DNA from: Gymnothorax reevesii
Lineage: Eukaryota; Chordata; Actinopteri; Anguilliformes; Muraenidae
Length of the DNA stretch: 64,000 nucleotides
Assembly (NCBI GenBank): GCA_029721435.1
Contig: CM056576.1
Location: forward strand, 112,262,666 to 112,326,665
Reading direction: 5' to 3'
The notes below the pieces were generated by a model, which searched no databases, was not told the origin of the DNA, and saw only the letters and a program-made list of their open reading frames with translations. The translations under genes and the position numbers were made by a program. Shown piece after piece: positions 1 to 11,050 of the stretch. Position 1 is the stretch's first letter; every line of letters starts with the position of its first letter.

Positions 1-590
1 CGGTGACGGCTCGTGAATTGTCAACAGGGGAAGCTAAAACAATCCCTTAAAATAAATGACTGGTCATGACCTGTTTTCAATCACTCATTTAAATTACCAT
101 AACAGAAACTGTGAAAACTCTATACATTATCAGATTTTTTTTCATTTGTAACGCATAATGATTACGACTCCAGACTTCTCACGCTTTTATTAACTCAGGG
201 TTTGGGGTTTGGAAGCAATGCATTTGTTTCAGGATCATTTAAATGAAATAAGATAATTTGAAAAGTCTCTATGCAATTCCATTGCTTCAAACTCCTCCAT
301 GCACAAGTACTTAAATTCCACGCCAAAATCTCTTACATACGCGTTGATAGAATAATTGCTGTCTACAGCAGAGGATCGTGAAAATGCCACATAAACTTAA
401 AAATAACGAATGCGTGAGAGTTGACAGGTATGCGTTATTAATGAAAACTGCGGCCGCATCAGATAATGTTGAGTTTTCGGAGTTTCTGTTATTGTAGTTT
501 AAATGGATGATTGAAAATAGGTCATGAACAATCATTAACTTTAAGGGATTGTTTGAGCTTCCCCTGTAGCCAATTCACGAGCCGCCACTG
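1..590. mobile_element. Foldback hAT-type non-autonomous element with ~115-bp inverted ends
   Basis: The first ~120 bases are an inverted copy of about 470-590. The right end, read inward, starts CAGTGGCGGCTCGTGAATTG. The left end starts at base 1 with CGGTGACGGCTCGTGAATTG, so the element appears to begin exactly at the window edge. CAGTGGCG-type ends are typical of hAT transposons, which make 8-bp target duplications; the left flank is outside the window, so that cannot be tested. No transposase is visible. A related copy, interrupted by another transposon, occupies 6151-9275. Confidence 0.7.
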
Positions 591-795
591 GGGGTGGCAC
601 ATATGCAGAGTGGGCAGCACTGCCACCCTACAGCAAGAAGGCTGTGGGTTCAAATCCAGGCTAGGACCCCCCTGCATGGAGCCCACATGCCCTCCCCGCG
701 CTTGCGTGGGCCCTCCTTGGGCACCCTGATTCCCCCCCGCGGTTCCTGCATTTTAGGGTAATTGGAGACTCTAAATTCCCCATTGGTATGAATGC
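591..795 (+). repeat. tRNA-type fish SINE, 3' truncated
   Basis: The block has the order common in fish SINEs: a tRNA-like head, a GGGTTCAAATCC-like B box near 646, a CATGGAGCCCACATG stretch, and a GGTAATTGGAGACTCTAAATT segment near 757. It abuts the right end of the preceding hAT-type element, so that element may have inserted next to it. It is too diverged to be active. Confidence 0.65.
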
Positions 796-1318
796 ATCGT
801 ATGTTGAGAGAGCTGAAAAATGACTGAAATTGTTGTTAAAACGATAAACAATCAATTTATCTTTGAAGCCAGGGTGTGGTGATATGTGCATTGTGTAGCT
901 TGGCATTACCCTGCAGGATCAAGCAAGGGCATCCCAAAGAAAGAAGAAAAGTGGAAGGCATTTATGTTATTCCAAAATGTATGTGCAGCCTTTGGAGTGA
1001 ATTGAGTCCATTTTCTCCTCACAGAAGTGCAAATTTTGCAAGCTGACAGGATTAATACAGCCCCAGACCATGACAGATGCTAGCTTTGGTTTTTCTCCTT
1101 CCTGCTCCCACCACCACCCCTCTTGGGAGGTCAGCTTTATTTTTATTAATAGTCATCATAGAGATCATTCTGAGAGGGAAGGATATGAGGAAAAGGTTTT
1201 TACAGCAGGGGGATAATCCAAATCAAACAACATTTGATCAATGACAACCTTGTAACTAACAAACTGCTTGATGATTTGGAAGGAAAAGAAGTTAAAAATG
1301 CAAGACAAGGGGGGAAAT

Positions 1319-1775
1319 TTTGCACTTCATAATGTGCCACACATTTTCGATTAGAAACAGGTCTGGACTGCAGGCAGGCCAGTCTATTACCTGCACTCTT
1401 TTACTACAAAGCTGCGCTGTCGTAACATATGCAAAATGTGGCATGGCATTGTCTTGCTGAAATAAGCAGGGACATCCCTGAAAGAGACGTTGCTTGGATG
1501 GCAGCATATGTTGCTCCAAAATCTGTATGTACCTTTCAGCATTAATGGTGCCTTCACAGGTGTGCCAGTTACCCATGCCATAGACACTTACACATCCCCA
1601 TACCATCACAGATGCTGGGTTTTGAACTTTGCTCGGATAACAATCTGGTAGATCCTTTTCCTCTTAAATCAGAGGACACAGCATCTATGATTTCCAAAAA
1701 CAATTTGAAATATGGACTCGTCAGATCACAGCGAAGAAGAGAAGCCGGCAGCGTTTCTGGGTGTTGTTGATATAT
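1319..1775 (-). pseudogene. Tc1/mariner transposase remnant (catalytic region)
   Basis: The minus strand encodes pieces of a DDE transposase. In frame are MMVWGCVSVYGMGNW, then FQQDNAMPH with the second catalytic Asp, then WPACSPDLFLIENVW with the third acidic residue (Glu) of a DD34E site. The region with the first Asp, further 5' on the minus strand (about 1650-1775), is in another frame, so the gene is broken. Terminal repeats and the helix-turn-helix half were not found nearby. The same family recurs at 16185-16960 and 27681-31340. Confidence 0.8.
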
Positions 1776-1951
1776 GGCAGTGGTGGTCAATTCTGGTCCT
1801 GGAGAGCTGCAGTGTCTGCTGGTTCCTGATGTTACTGAGCACTTCATTGACGAAATAGCAGTTGATTTCACACTTAATTCATCTCACCTGGCGTTTTAGG
1901 TTTAAATAGGGAGGAGAAAACCAAACTCAGCACACTCTGAGATCAAACTGT

Positions 1952-2133
1952 ATGTCACAAGAATTGATTGCCCATTCACAGTGATAAAAAAGGAGAAAGG
2001 CTGGGGCTGAGATTATTTACACTAATCACAAACTGTCATAAATCAGGATCTATTCATTCCTGACACGAAAGCTGCAGTTTTCAGTTTCAGCCACCGTCCA
2101 TTTTAGATAAAATAACTAAAAAACACTTTTAAA
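1952..2133. repeat. Unknown ~180-bp repeat, copy 1
   Basis: This segment closely matches 4118-4290 in the same orientation, including a long stretch around GATTATTTACACTAATCAC and ATCTATTCATTCCTGACA. It encodes nothing recognisable. It could be a MITE or a fragment of a longer element. Confidence 0.6.
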
Positions 2134-2171
2134 GCAGAAGGTCATTCAAATTAGTGTTAAATGTGAAGCCT

Positions 2172-2664
2172 GGGCTGCTGGGTGGCTCACACGGTTAAGG
2201 CACTGCGCTGCAGTGCAGAGGTGATCACCACGTCGCGGGTTCGAGCCTCGGCGTATCCACCGGCAGGGGTCGGCAGCTTTTTCAGCGTAGCGCACAATTG
2301 GCTATCGCGCTACAGGGTTACAAATTGGGAAGGGACTGCCGGATATGGGTATTCGATATCAGCTTTGTTCGTTGCTCCAGCGCCTTCTGTTGGCCAGACG
2401 GGCGCTCGTCAGGAAGACTCCGGCTTGGTTCATGTCCGAGTATCCTCCGCCCTCGCTCTGAACTTGCGAAGATTCAACCAGCGAGTGTATAAGAATCAGT
2501 GGCTGACAGGCACGTGCTTCGGAGGAGAGCCGTGAACTGTCTTCACTATCCTGAGTTGGCAGCAAGGGGTCGCATACGAGCAAGCTTTGTACATAGGTCC
2601 CCAATTGGGCATTCCAAATTCGAGTGGGATTGGAGATGCCAAATTTATTAAAAAAAAAAAAAAA
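2172..2664 (+). repeat. tRNA-derived SINE, complete, with 13-bp target duplication
   Basis: A pol III A-box-like segment (TGGCTCACACGGTTAAGGC) and B box (GGGTTCGAGCC) are followed by a ~350-bp body, a tail ending TGGGATTGGAGATGCC and a poly(A) run. It is flanked by direct repeats AAATGTGAAGCCT at 2159-2171 and 2665-2677, the signature of LINE-driven retroposition. Related copies are at 10058-10245 (minus), 31825-32300 and 47400-47890. The intact A-tail and exact duplication suggest a fairly recent insertion. Confidence 0.85.
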
Positions 2665-2677
2665 AAATGTGAAGCCT

Positions 2678-4117
2678 TTTGAGCAGAATCTAGCACTTGT
2701 AAATCAGAAATCAACATTGTTTTCTTCAATCATGTCTGCATTATCTCATCCAAATGACTCAACACGGGATCTGTTTTCACGTTATTAGTTCTACAAAGTC
2801 TGAAGCTCTTGGTGATTAATAATGTCAGGATATTCAATGTCCGGAAAATACATGTATATCTTTGCTACAGTCTGTTTTTCAGCATGTATAGGTCCAATCC
2901 ACAGAGAGAAACCTTTTGTAGATACCTTGCTTTTGAAGGGCCTGCAAGAATGAACATCTACTCCAAAAAGCTAGTATTATTGATCAATGTCATGTTAGCT
3001 GAATCCTTTCTTTTCCTCGGAATACAACCACTGATGACATATGACACTGATGACATAGCAATGTTTAGTCACGTGATTGAACCTCTCATTGTCCATACAA
3101 CCTGTACTCTTATTCAAAACAATTTTCTGCCAACAAGTAACACTAGTTACTTTTAAGAAGAAGGCAACTCTGTTAACAATTAAGATAATAGGGTCAACAG
3201 TGTTATGTATGCAACACAAAACAATGTTGATAGTCTTGAAAACAATTTGGTATTGTATTGATTCATGATTAGTTAACCTTTAACCAATGTGTGGGATTGG
3301 TTGAACGTGCCTGAGTTAAATAGTGACGCATCGTCGTGTGGCGCGCTCTGAGAGAATAATGGTGACCTGTTAGAGTGTTCAGCTGCTATGCTATGTAAGT
3401 GTCTCCCAGTTCTTGGGTCTACAAATAAAAAAAGCCAATCTTGAATTGAACCCGTTCACTGTGGTTAACCTAACCGAGTAAATACATGACAAACAGATAG
3501 CAGACGACAGCCTGTGCTGTGGTATTCTCATTCTCTCGATGATTGAACGGGTCTCCAGTGTATAAAAATGGATTGTGCATGGGAATGACTTACTCAGGTG
3601 GGCAAAGGAAAGCTGTGGCAGTTGGATGTGGAAGAAACCCATTAAGTGTTTATATTATTGCATCATTTCAAATACACTGCCCAGCAACCATCTCTGCAAC
3701 CACAAAAATAGGCATTGTTCAAACTGTTGTCAAAGCAATGACATGCATTTCCAGCAGGGCCCCTAAAAACATGGCTGTGATGCCATCAGTACTTTTAGAG
3801 ACAAAATAAGTGCAGCAGTACGAACACCTGCACAAATGTAAAATACAAAAGGATTGTGATGTAACAAGCAGCAATATAATATTATATATTGAATGGCATC
3901 TTATCTTAGATGTGATGATATAAATGCCCGAAAATGAAATGCAGCATTGAGATTTCAATGATGGAAACCTCTACTTGCAAGGAAACCTGCAATTAGAACA
4001 CTGTCACCTGGTGGAAATGCCTCAAAGTACATTATGACAATATAAAGTGAAATGATGCCTCAATGTATAAATGTAAATTCACATTCACCTTCACCATCAG
4101 TAGCAGATAAGACTCGG
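2678..4117. other. Intergenic, nothing recognised
   Basis: AT-rich sequence with only short chance reading frames. No domain, repeat family or RNA gene could be supported. Confidence 0.5.
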
Positions 4118-4290
4118 TGTCGCAAGAATTAAATGCTTTACAGTGATAAAAACGGGAGAAATACTGGTGCTGAGATTATTTACACTAATCACAAGCTGTC
4201 AGAAATCAGGATCTATTCATTCCTGACATGAAAGCTGCAGTTACGGCCACTTAACATGTTCAGATAAAATATCTAAAAGACACTTTAAAA
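4118..4290. repeat. Unknown ~180-bp repeat, copy 2
   Basis: Direct copy of 1952-2133 with scattered substitutions. The flanks differ, so the match ends are probably the element ends. Confidence 0.6.
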
Positions 4291-5034
4291 TTTTATTGTC
4301 GATACTGTCACATAATAATTGCTTTTCTTTACTCATTTACCTTACTCAATCCTTAGTGGCTGTCATTAAATATCAAGAACATATTTATTTAATGAGAACT
4401 AGTTCACTTTCCTTTCATATTTCATAATAACCATTGAAAAAAGCCCTCCCACCCTGTGTGGGAAAGAATGATAAACGCCTTACTGACCTGAATCAGACAT
4501 GAATTTGTAGAAAAGAGTCATTTTTTCCCTTTTTCCTTTAAAAAAAAAATCAATGATTATCCGACCATGCTAGTTCTAACCATTATGTAATTCACAAAAT
4601 GTCATCCACTTCAGAAACTACTTCAGTGTTTTTGGAAAATGCACTTGGGACCTTTGAATATGAATATGAATATGAAAGCCCCACAGAAAAGTGCAACTTC
4701 CAAAATTGGTCAGCAGGGAGCATTCAAAGTCTTTCCCTTCTCCCCAGCCCTGGCTGTTTGTGGTCCTCACAGTTAGGTATCAGTCATGTCTTCGGTTAAT
4801 CTCGCGCACACTGAGTTGTAAGCAGACCATGGCTCATAAAATATTACATACATGAATTAAAGCTTTTTAGATGAAAGTTGCATTAACTCACCAGTGACTG
4901 GCAGATATTAGGGTTCAAAATTTTTGTGTAGAGTCAAATTAATACCTGGGTTTGATCCACAGCTTTTATGCACTTATTTCTGGAAATTGAAAAATTATTT
5001 TTAAAAGTCCTCCATTTCAAATAGAACCTCCAAA

Positions 5035-5340
5035 GGAGGAGACCTGAGTTCATCAGCGGAGTAGCACTTTACCCACTCAGCAAGAAGGAACAAGAGTTTG
5101 AATTGGAGACCACAGAATTTTTGTATGAATTTTTTTATGTTCTCCCTTTGGTTTTTAACACTGGAAACTCCAGTTTCTAGTCATAGTAAAGGCAGTAGGG
5201 GTGAGGAGTTAAGTTCTCCTTGGAGTGGGAATGCATGAATAGTGTGTGCGCCCTGTAATGGGTTGATGACCTGTCCTGGACGCACATATTCTTGCCTTTC
5301 ACACAGGATCCACTGGGATTGCATTCTGCCCGTCTATGAC
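5035..5340 (+). repeat. Heavily decayed tRNA-type SINE
   Basis: Recognisable pieces are CAGCAAGAAGGAAC near the 5' part, GAATAGTGTGTGCGCCCTGTAATGGGTTGATGACCTGTCC near 5235, and a CACTGGGATTGCATTCTG-like tail. These match the layout of a ubiquitous fish SINE family. 4300-5034 on its left shows nothing recognisable. Confidence 0.5.
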
Positions 5341-5344
5341 TCAG

Positions 5345-6150
5345 AGCAGCGGTTTTTGTAGTTGTAAGGATAAAAGGTTTTTTTTTAAATTCTTTTTAAT
5401 TTGCTGTTTGAAACCAAGGGAACTTTGTGTATAAATGCAACAGAGCAGTATACTGTCAGGCTGCCTACATTCAAGCCTCAAAGCTCCATTTTTGAGGGGG
5501 CAATGACTGGTCCCGATGTATTTGCAATGGCTGTGATGTAGCCACATCCAACACAACATTTTGAGACCGTAGAATTACAGGGTTCTAACTAACATTCACA
5601 AAGTTTTGAGGAATTTTCTTGAAAAGTTTGGCCACTCAGTAAACACATAGGGAACTGGAACTTTGTAATTCTGATCTGAACCCAATTTAACAAATTAATT
5701 GAATACCCATAGTTAATCATTAGATAGAACCAATTATGTGCAATAGTTAACTCAATTTTGACCAAAATGTCTATTAGAACCCTGTAATTCTAAGGTCTCA
5801 ATTTTGCAAAATTGAATTTATTGGGTTGTGTGAAGTAAACTAACTTAATTCAGTTTTTCTGTTTGTTTTTGACAAGGAACTAATTTAAAAACATTCTGCA
5901 TTGGAATTTTTCATTGGAACTCACTCCGGTTTACAAGTAATGGCCCTAGCAACGCCGACAAAATTTTTTGACGATCTTCGGTAATTTCTGGTAGTGGCGT
6001 CAGTTCCAGAACAGCCATTGTTATGATTCAGTACACGCGATTGAAATTCCTGTTCATTCTTCGCTGTTTTGGTGGCGTTGTGTCGAAATTCCTAGGATGC
6101 CTCGGCGGTGTGTCGCGATGTCTTGTTCTCATTCAGCCCAACAGTTGTTT
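5345..6150. other. Intergenic, nothing recognised
   Basis: No gene or clear repeat. GTAATTCTGATC and CTGTAATTCTAAGG recur here, and a short mirrored pair (AGACCGTAGAATTACAGGGTTC at 5564 against GAACCCTGTAATTCTAAGGTCT at 5778) may mark the ends of a small inverted-repeat element. Confidence 0.35.
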
Positions 6151-6911
6151 GATTGGCCGAACATTATCAGGTGTGGCCAGTTTTCATTAGTAACGCATAC
6201 CTGTCAGCTCTCATGCATTCGGTGAGTTTAAGTGGCATACTTAGGCTCCTCTGCTATAATCAGCAATTATTCAATCAACGCATATGTCAGAGATTCTTGC
6301 GCTGAAGTCATTTCTCTGGAGGGGTTGGAAGCAATGGAATTGCATTAAGACGTTTTAAACGGTATTATTTAATTAAAACGATCATGAAACACATGCATAC
6401 CTTCCAACCCCTGAGAAAAGAAAAGCATGATAAATCTGAAGTCGTAATCATTATGCCTTGTAAATGAAAACTGGTCACATCTGACAATGTTGCGAGTTTC
6501 TGTACTTGTCATTTAAATGAATGATTGAAAACAGGCCATGACCAATCATTAATTTTAAGGGATTGCTAGAGCTTCCCGGGCCAGCGGCAGAGCCAGGGGG
6601 TGGCCAGGGGTAACAAAGGCCACCATGAATTAAACTTCGGCCAACCCTCCCCCCCACCACCGTTTTGTTGGCAATTTTTTCTGTGCGCAAGTGTTCCCAC
6701 AGGGACACAATTCAACAGCGCACCTCAAACAAGTAGTTCTCCATCACTACAGATGGAGGCAGTAATACACTCAACTTGACTATTATAAACCAACAGAATT
6801 ACAGAATAAGGAGGAGAAGAAGTTCTGGTTCATGTCCTCTACGCGTAAAACATCCTTGGCCCTACGAGTGAAGGTGCCAACCATATATAAATTGTGTATA
6901 TATACAGTATA

Positions 6912-6939
6912 AAGAGAGAGAGAGAGAGAGAGAGAGAGA
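6912..6939. repeat. (GA)n microsatellite
   Basis: About 13 uninterrupted AG units inside the nested hAT-type element. Confidence 0.95.
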
Positions 6940-7551
6940 ACTCTAGATTGCTGACAGGGTTCACAAAAGCAACGATACTGAGCAACAAAAGAAACACAAT
7001 TTAGCAAGTTTGTTTATGTACTCTTATGGTCACTCTGTCAAAATGTCCGCCAAACAAAGAGAAGTTTGATGAAACAAGCGTAAATGTGCACGCGGTAGTA
7101 ATACATTTGAATTGCGATGATTACACACAAACTAATTTTCCGGTCTGTCTTTAACTTGCATTTCTTTTGTTGCTCAGTAGCTCATTGCACTCAGGTGAAG
7201 CATCTGTTCTAGGAGCGTATACACCCAGAAGTAAAATTTGCACGTAGGCTCCCATTCATTTTTGCCTACTTTAAAATTACATTTTCAAAAACACTTACTT
7301 GCAAGTCGGTGTTATTTTGGTATCGCTGAGCAGAGCGACATTTTGTCTCCCTAAATATGTGGTTTTTGGAGGATGAAAAGCGGCACTCTTCTAATGGAAG
7401 GATTGAAAAAGGACTCGGTGTCAATGTTAAAGTGCAAGCAGAAAGGTTAGGTAAACTTGACCGAGGCTTTTAATGACCCTCTGATAAGCTAATTGCTTGG
7501 ACGTTTTCGCCGTTATAAGCAACGTCAATGAATGTCCGTATACATAATCAA

Positions 7552-8243
7552 ACTAGGCTTATGCCGTCGTAGGCGACGGCTGGGGGTATTTCCAAGAACG
7601 CCCCCAATCCTCAAATTCCCCAATCCTTGAATAGACCTTGAATAGACTTTCATTTAAACTTAGTTTCAGGTCAATCGGTCAAATGGTTCTGAAGATATGG
7701 CCAAAATGGTAATTTTCCATCACAAAGCGCCACCTGGTGGCAAAATATTGAACCATACAGGTATGATGTCATCATGTGACACGTTGTGAGGTCATGACCT
7801 TGCAGTTGCACATAGTCGGAATTGAAAAACTTGGAATTTATAATCGAAATATTCCCGCAGTTATCGCGTTAACATGGAAATGTTAAGTTTTTGGCCCCTG
7901 GTGGCCAATCTGGAGATCGTAAATTGTCCAAAATTGAATCAGTTCTTCCTCTTTATGATAGTTACTTATGTGCAAAACTTGAAATTTGTAATTGAAATAT
8001 TACTGAAGTTATCGCGGAACAGTGATTTTTTCCGTTTTTGGACCGTGGTGGCCAATCTAGAAATTGTAAATTGTCCAAAATCAAATCAGTTCTTCCTCTT
8101 AATAATACTTACTTATGTGCAAAATTTGGAATTTGTAATTGAAATATTACTGAAGTTATCGCATTTACACGTAGTGCGGCGGCGGCGGGAGGACCAAAAA
8201 CATTATATCCCCCGGAATGCCATTTGGCGTTCGGGGATATAAT
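7552..8243. repeat. Hairpin-ended repeat family A, copy 1 (short form)
   Basis: It starts ACTAGGCTTATGCCGTCG with a GCCGTCG/CGACGGC hairpin and a GGGGGTAT motif. It ends in a second hairpin, about TATATCCCCCGGAATGCC paired with GGCGTTCGGGGATATA. Inside are two ~147-bp tandem units starting near 7901 and 8048 (GTGGCCAATCT...GAAGTTATCGC). Copies 2 and 3 are at 18889-19719 and 63782-64000. Compared with copy 2, about 150 bp of interior is missing. It is probably non-autonomous; no family name is claimed. Confidence 0.75.
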
Positions 8244-9452
8244 TACTTTGGTTTCCTCAATTCATTGTACCCTGGTTGAGCATATTTGCCATCAACCAAA
8301 TTGTTTATATTGAATCATATGGCTAATGCTAACATTGATAAAAGAAAGCGCTAGTTAACTCTGGCTACTCCTTTACTAAACGTCATCTTTGCCCCTGTCT
8401 CGTTAAAACACTGCTCACAAAAATGATCACTGCACAGCACGGATCGAGGGGATAGAGGAGTTTTTTGTCCTGATTTCTAACAGCCAAGCCTTTCTCCCCT
8501 AGTTGTCTTTTGGAACTCTGTATAAACAGACAAAGCGACTTGTCCACTGTGTTAAATATTATGCAGGTAAGAAGAATTGTCAGTGAATGTCAATTGCAAG
8601 TAGCTAGCTTGTTAGCCACCTTGTTAATTATACTAATTGCTAAGTTAATGCAGTTCCCGCAATGGTAAGGGTACCAAGGTAGCTAGCTAGTGACCATTAT
8701 CAGCCGCTAGCGTTTGTTGTAAGTCAGCTGTCTTTTCAAGTCAGTGGCATGGCTAATTAGCTAGCTAGCACGAGTAAGCAATTTTTTTCTATTAAAGTTA
8801 CAAATTTGCGTTTCTATGTTAACTTATGCATGAAATGTTTTATTACAGCCCCTCAAATGAATATTGCTGCAAAAGGCAGGAGAATACAACTGTGTAGGTT
8901 TGTTTGATAAAAGTGCCTTCTGTAATATTCTTCTGTCGTAAATTGTAATTATCTTGTGTGATTTATCACCAAAGAAAAATACGCAAATTTCACAACTGTT
9001 TCAGATCTTTTTTTAAATTAGTTTAGGAATACATTAAAAGCTTATTATGCAGCTTCGTGATTTAATTCTACATGGCAGTCACTGCCTGTATAGCTAAGTA
9101 AATGAGTGACTAAGAAGCACTACTAGATCCACAGCAACTTGCCACATAGGAAAAAATAAGATGTCAGTTTCTGTACCCCCCCTATGTGAGGAATGGTCGG
9201 ACTTTGGCCACCCCGAAGAAAATTGTCTGGCTCCGCCACTGGCTTCCCCTATTGCCAGTTCACGAGCCGCCACTGATGCCATTACATACATCTACATGAA
9301 TACGCATGCATCAGGCCCACCGCGAAATGACCGTAGATACAGGGTATTCATTGAAGATAAATAGGATTTTTTACGCGAGCATCAATAAATTTGTTGTCAA
9401 TGTCGCATTTGTATGTATGTTTAACAATGACAGATGAAGTGATATGATGAAA

Positions 9453-9985
9453 CCAGTGGCGGTCCATCAGCAGGAACACAGGGCCAGCAATAATCTCACC
9501 TTTCACTGCTTAGCGACCTACACCTCTCGCAGTTTACCTCTCCCGATAAGCAGTTGCTCAGACTAATGGGTAGAACCGATGAGAGTCTTATTTATTTTTG
9601 AAAGCCTTGTTATACATTGCACTACGAAATTATACGGCATTTTCTTCCGCACATCAATGACTACAAAAAATGTCAATACATATTTATAATTTCTGCGCTC
9701 ATGTAGCTTGTGAAACAGCACAGATTTGTGTAAATTAGTCTGCGAGGCTCATTGACCAATTAGCCATGAGAATCCGTTCTGTAGTCTGAATGTAGTGACA
9801 GCTAAAGGGCGTTGTTTAGGTACAATGCACAGCTGAGCGATGGCAAAAATAATTGCTGCAAAGTCAGTGAAAGTTTTGGATTTTTTGCAGATTGTCATCC
9901 TTGCTGAGTCACATCAATTGTATCAACACAGGCAATAGGCAATCGCTTTGTCATAAGCATTTCTTTTTCATTATGAGTCATGCAT
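9453..9985. mobile_element. hAT-type non-autonomous element, left portion
   Basis: It starts CAGTGGCGGTCCATCAGC and is homologous along its length to the nested element at 28860-29411 (shared AGGGCCAGCAATAA and CCATGAGAATCCGTTCTG). It holds about 100 extra bases near 9830-9930 that the later copy lacks. The right inverted end is not found; the sequence decays near 9985. Confidence 0.65.
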
Positions 9986-10057
9986 TTAGTACTCCAAATT
10001 GAAAATTTCTATGGGAAACAGTTCCATAGAAAATCTCTGGAGGACTTTTTTCAGTTT

Positions 10058-10245
10058 GGCATCTTCAATCCCACTCAAATTTGGAAGGCAACCAAAAAAA
10101 AAACCGCAACCAATTTATATTACATTTCCCCGCAGTCCTTTCCCAACTTGCATCCCTGTAGCACAACAACCGTGTTACTCTGACCGGGGTTCAAACCCAG
10201 ACGCCTCTGCTCCACAATGCAGTGCTTTAACCAAGTGAGCCATTT
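10058..10245 (-). repeat. tRNA-derived SINE, minus strand, internally deleted
   Basis: The reverse complement has TGGCTCACTTGGTTAAAGC (A box), GGGTTTGAACCCCGG (B box), TACAGGGATGCAAGTTGGG and a tail AATTTGAGTGGGATTGAAGATGCC. It is the same family as 2172-2664, lacking most of the body. Confidence 0.75.
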
Positions 10246-10789
10246 GGAAATCTGTGTATAATTTGCAGTCACATGCTTGTGAATGGAAAGGAATAATTAG
10301 ATTGAATTTTTAAAATTAAGGGAAAAGTTCAAAAGGTCAAACTTTCAACGAAATTCTACCTTCGTAAGCAAAAGAGGAACACAAGTTTTCCATAATAGCA
10401 TAATAAAGTTGTAATGCCTTCCATTTATATTTTTGAATTGCTGCCAAGGAAATGGAAAGAGGTCTTCATATACCGTAACTGAAATACTGCTAAGTTGTGT
10501 GGTCAGTCAGTCAATCATTCGTCTGATCAGAGAATCACTGAATATGTATGTTCCTGGTACCCCATGTGCTTAAGCACACCTTAAAGTTAAAAGGGATACA
10601 ATTTCCTTGCTACTTCTGTATCGTGAATATCACTGTATATTGCACATTTTCATACCATTAGTCCGGGTTCTCACTTTTAGAATCCAGGTACACATTAAGT
10701 AAATTGACCCTTCGACAGAGCTTTGCAAGGATACATAAGATTTATTTTTATTTTTATTTAAACCTTATTTAAGATGACTTTCCCATTAA

Positions 10790-11050
10790 GCTTTTGTTCT
10801 ATTTGAAAGTCCTATAGAACAGGTTTTTCAACTAGGGTGTTCTATAGGAAGGTCTTACAGAACAGCAATAATCTTATAGGACTTTCTTTTCCACAGAGGT
10901 GCTCTACAGGTTTCCAGCAAATTCCTACAGAATACATGGAAAATCCTATTGAACATGCTGTTCTACTACAATGTTCTATAGAGTTCCATTGATGTTCTAC
11001 AGAGTTCTATAGAATTCTATAGAATTCCATAGAAGTCCTATAGAACATTT
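10790..11050. repeat. Cluster of degenerate TTCTATAGAA palindromes
   Basis: About a dozen variants of a 10-12 bp palindrome (GTCCTATAGAAC, GTTCTATAGG, TTCCTACAGAA, AATTCTATAGAATT) occupy ~250 bp, with the densest run at 11000-11046. There is no coding potential. It may be the subterminal binding-site array of a DNA transposon; flanking terminal repeats were not identified. Confidence 0.7.

Larger units (their letters stand above)
6582..9241. mobile_element. hAT-type element nested in the older element
   Basis: The left end reads CAGCGGCAGAGCCAG followed by GTGGCCA. The right end is the inverse, TGGCCACCCC...CTGGCTCCGCCACTG, ending at 9241. GCTTCCC occurs next to both junctions (6571-6577 and 9242-9248), the likely target duplication, although three extra bases (GGC) separate it from the left end. 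No transposase ORF survives. The inside holds a GA microsatellite, a copy of the 7552-type repeat and a CTAGCTAG-rich stretch near 8600-8770. Confidence 0.65.
6151..9275. mobile_element. Second copy of the base-1 hAT-type family, interrupted by another hAT-type element
   Basis: 6151-6581 is a diverged copy of 1-590, including the central AAGCAATGGAATTGCAT segment and the AATCATTAATTTTAAGGGATTG end. Its expected last part (GCTTCCCCTATTGCCAGTTCACGAGCCGCCACTG) is missing at 6580 but present at 9242-9275. The family end was therefore split by the insertion of 6582-9241. The left inverted repeat is missing, so this copy is 5' truncated. Confidence 0.7.

Noticed and set aside
2182..2535. 117-codon plus-strand frame
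   Set aside because: Falls within the SINE at 2172-2664.
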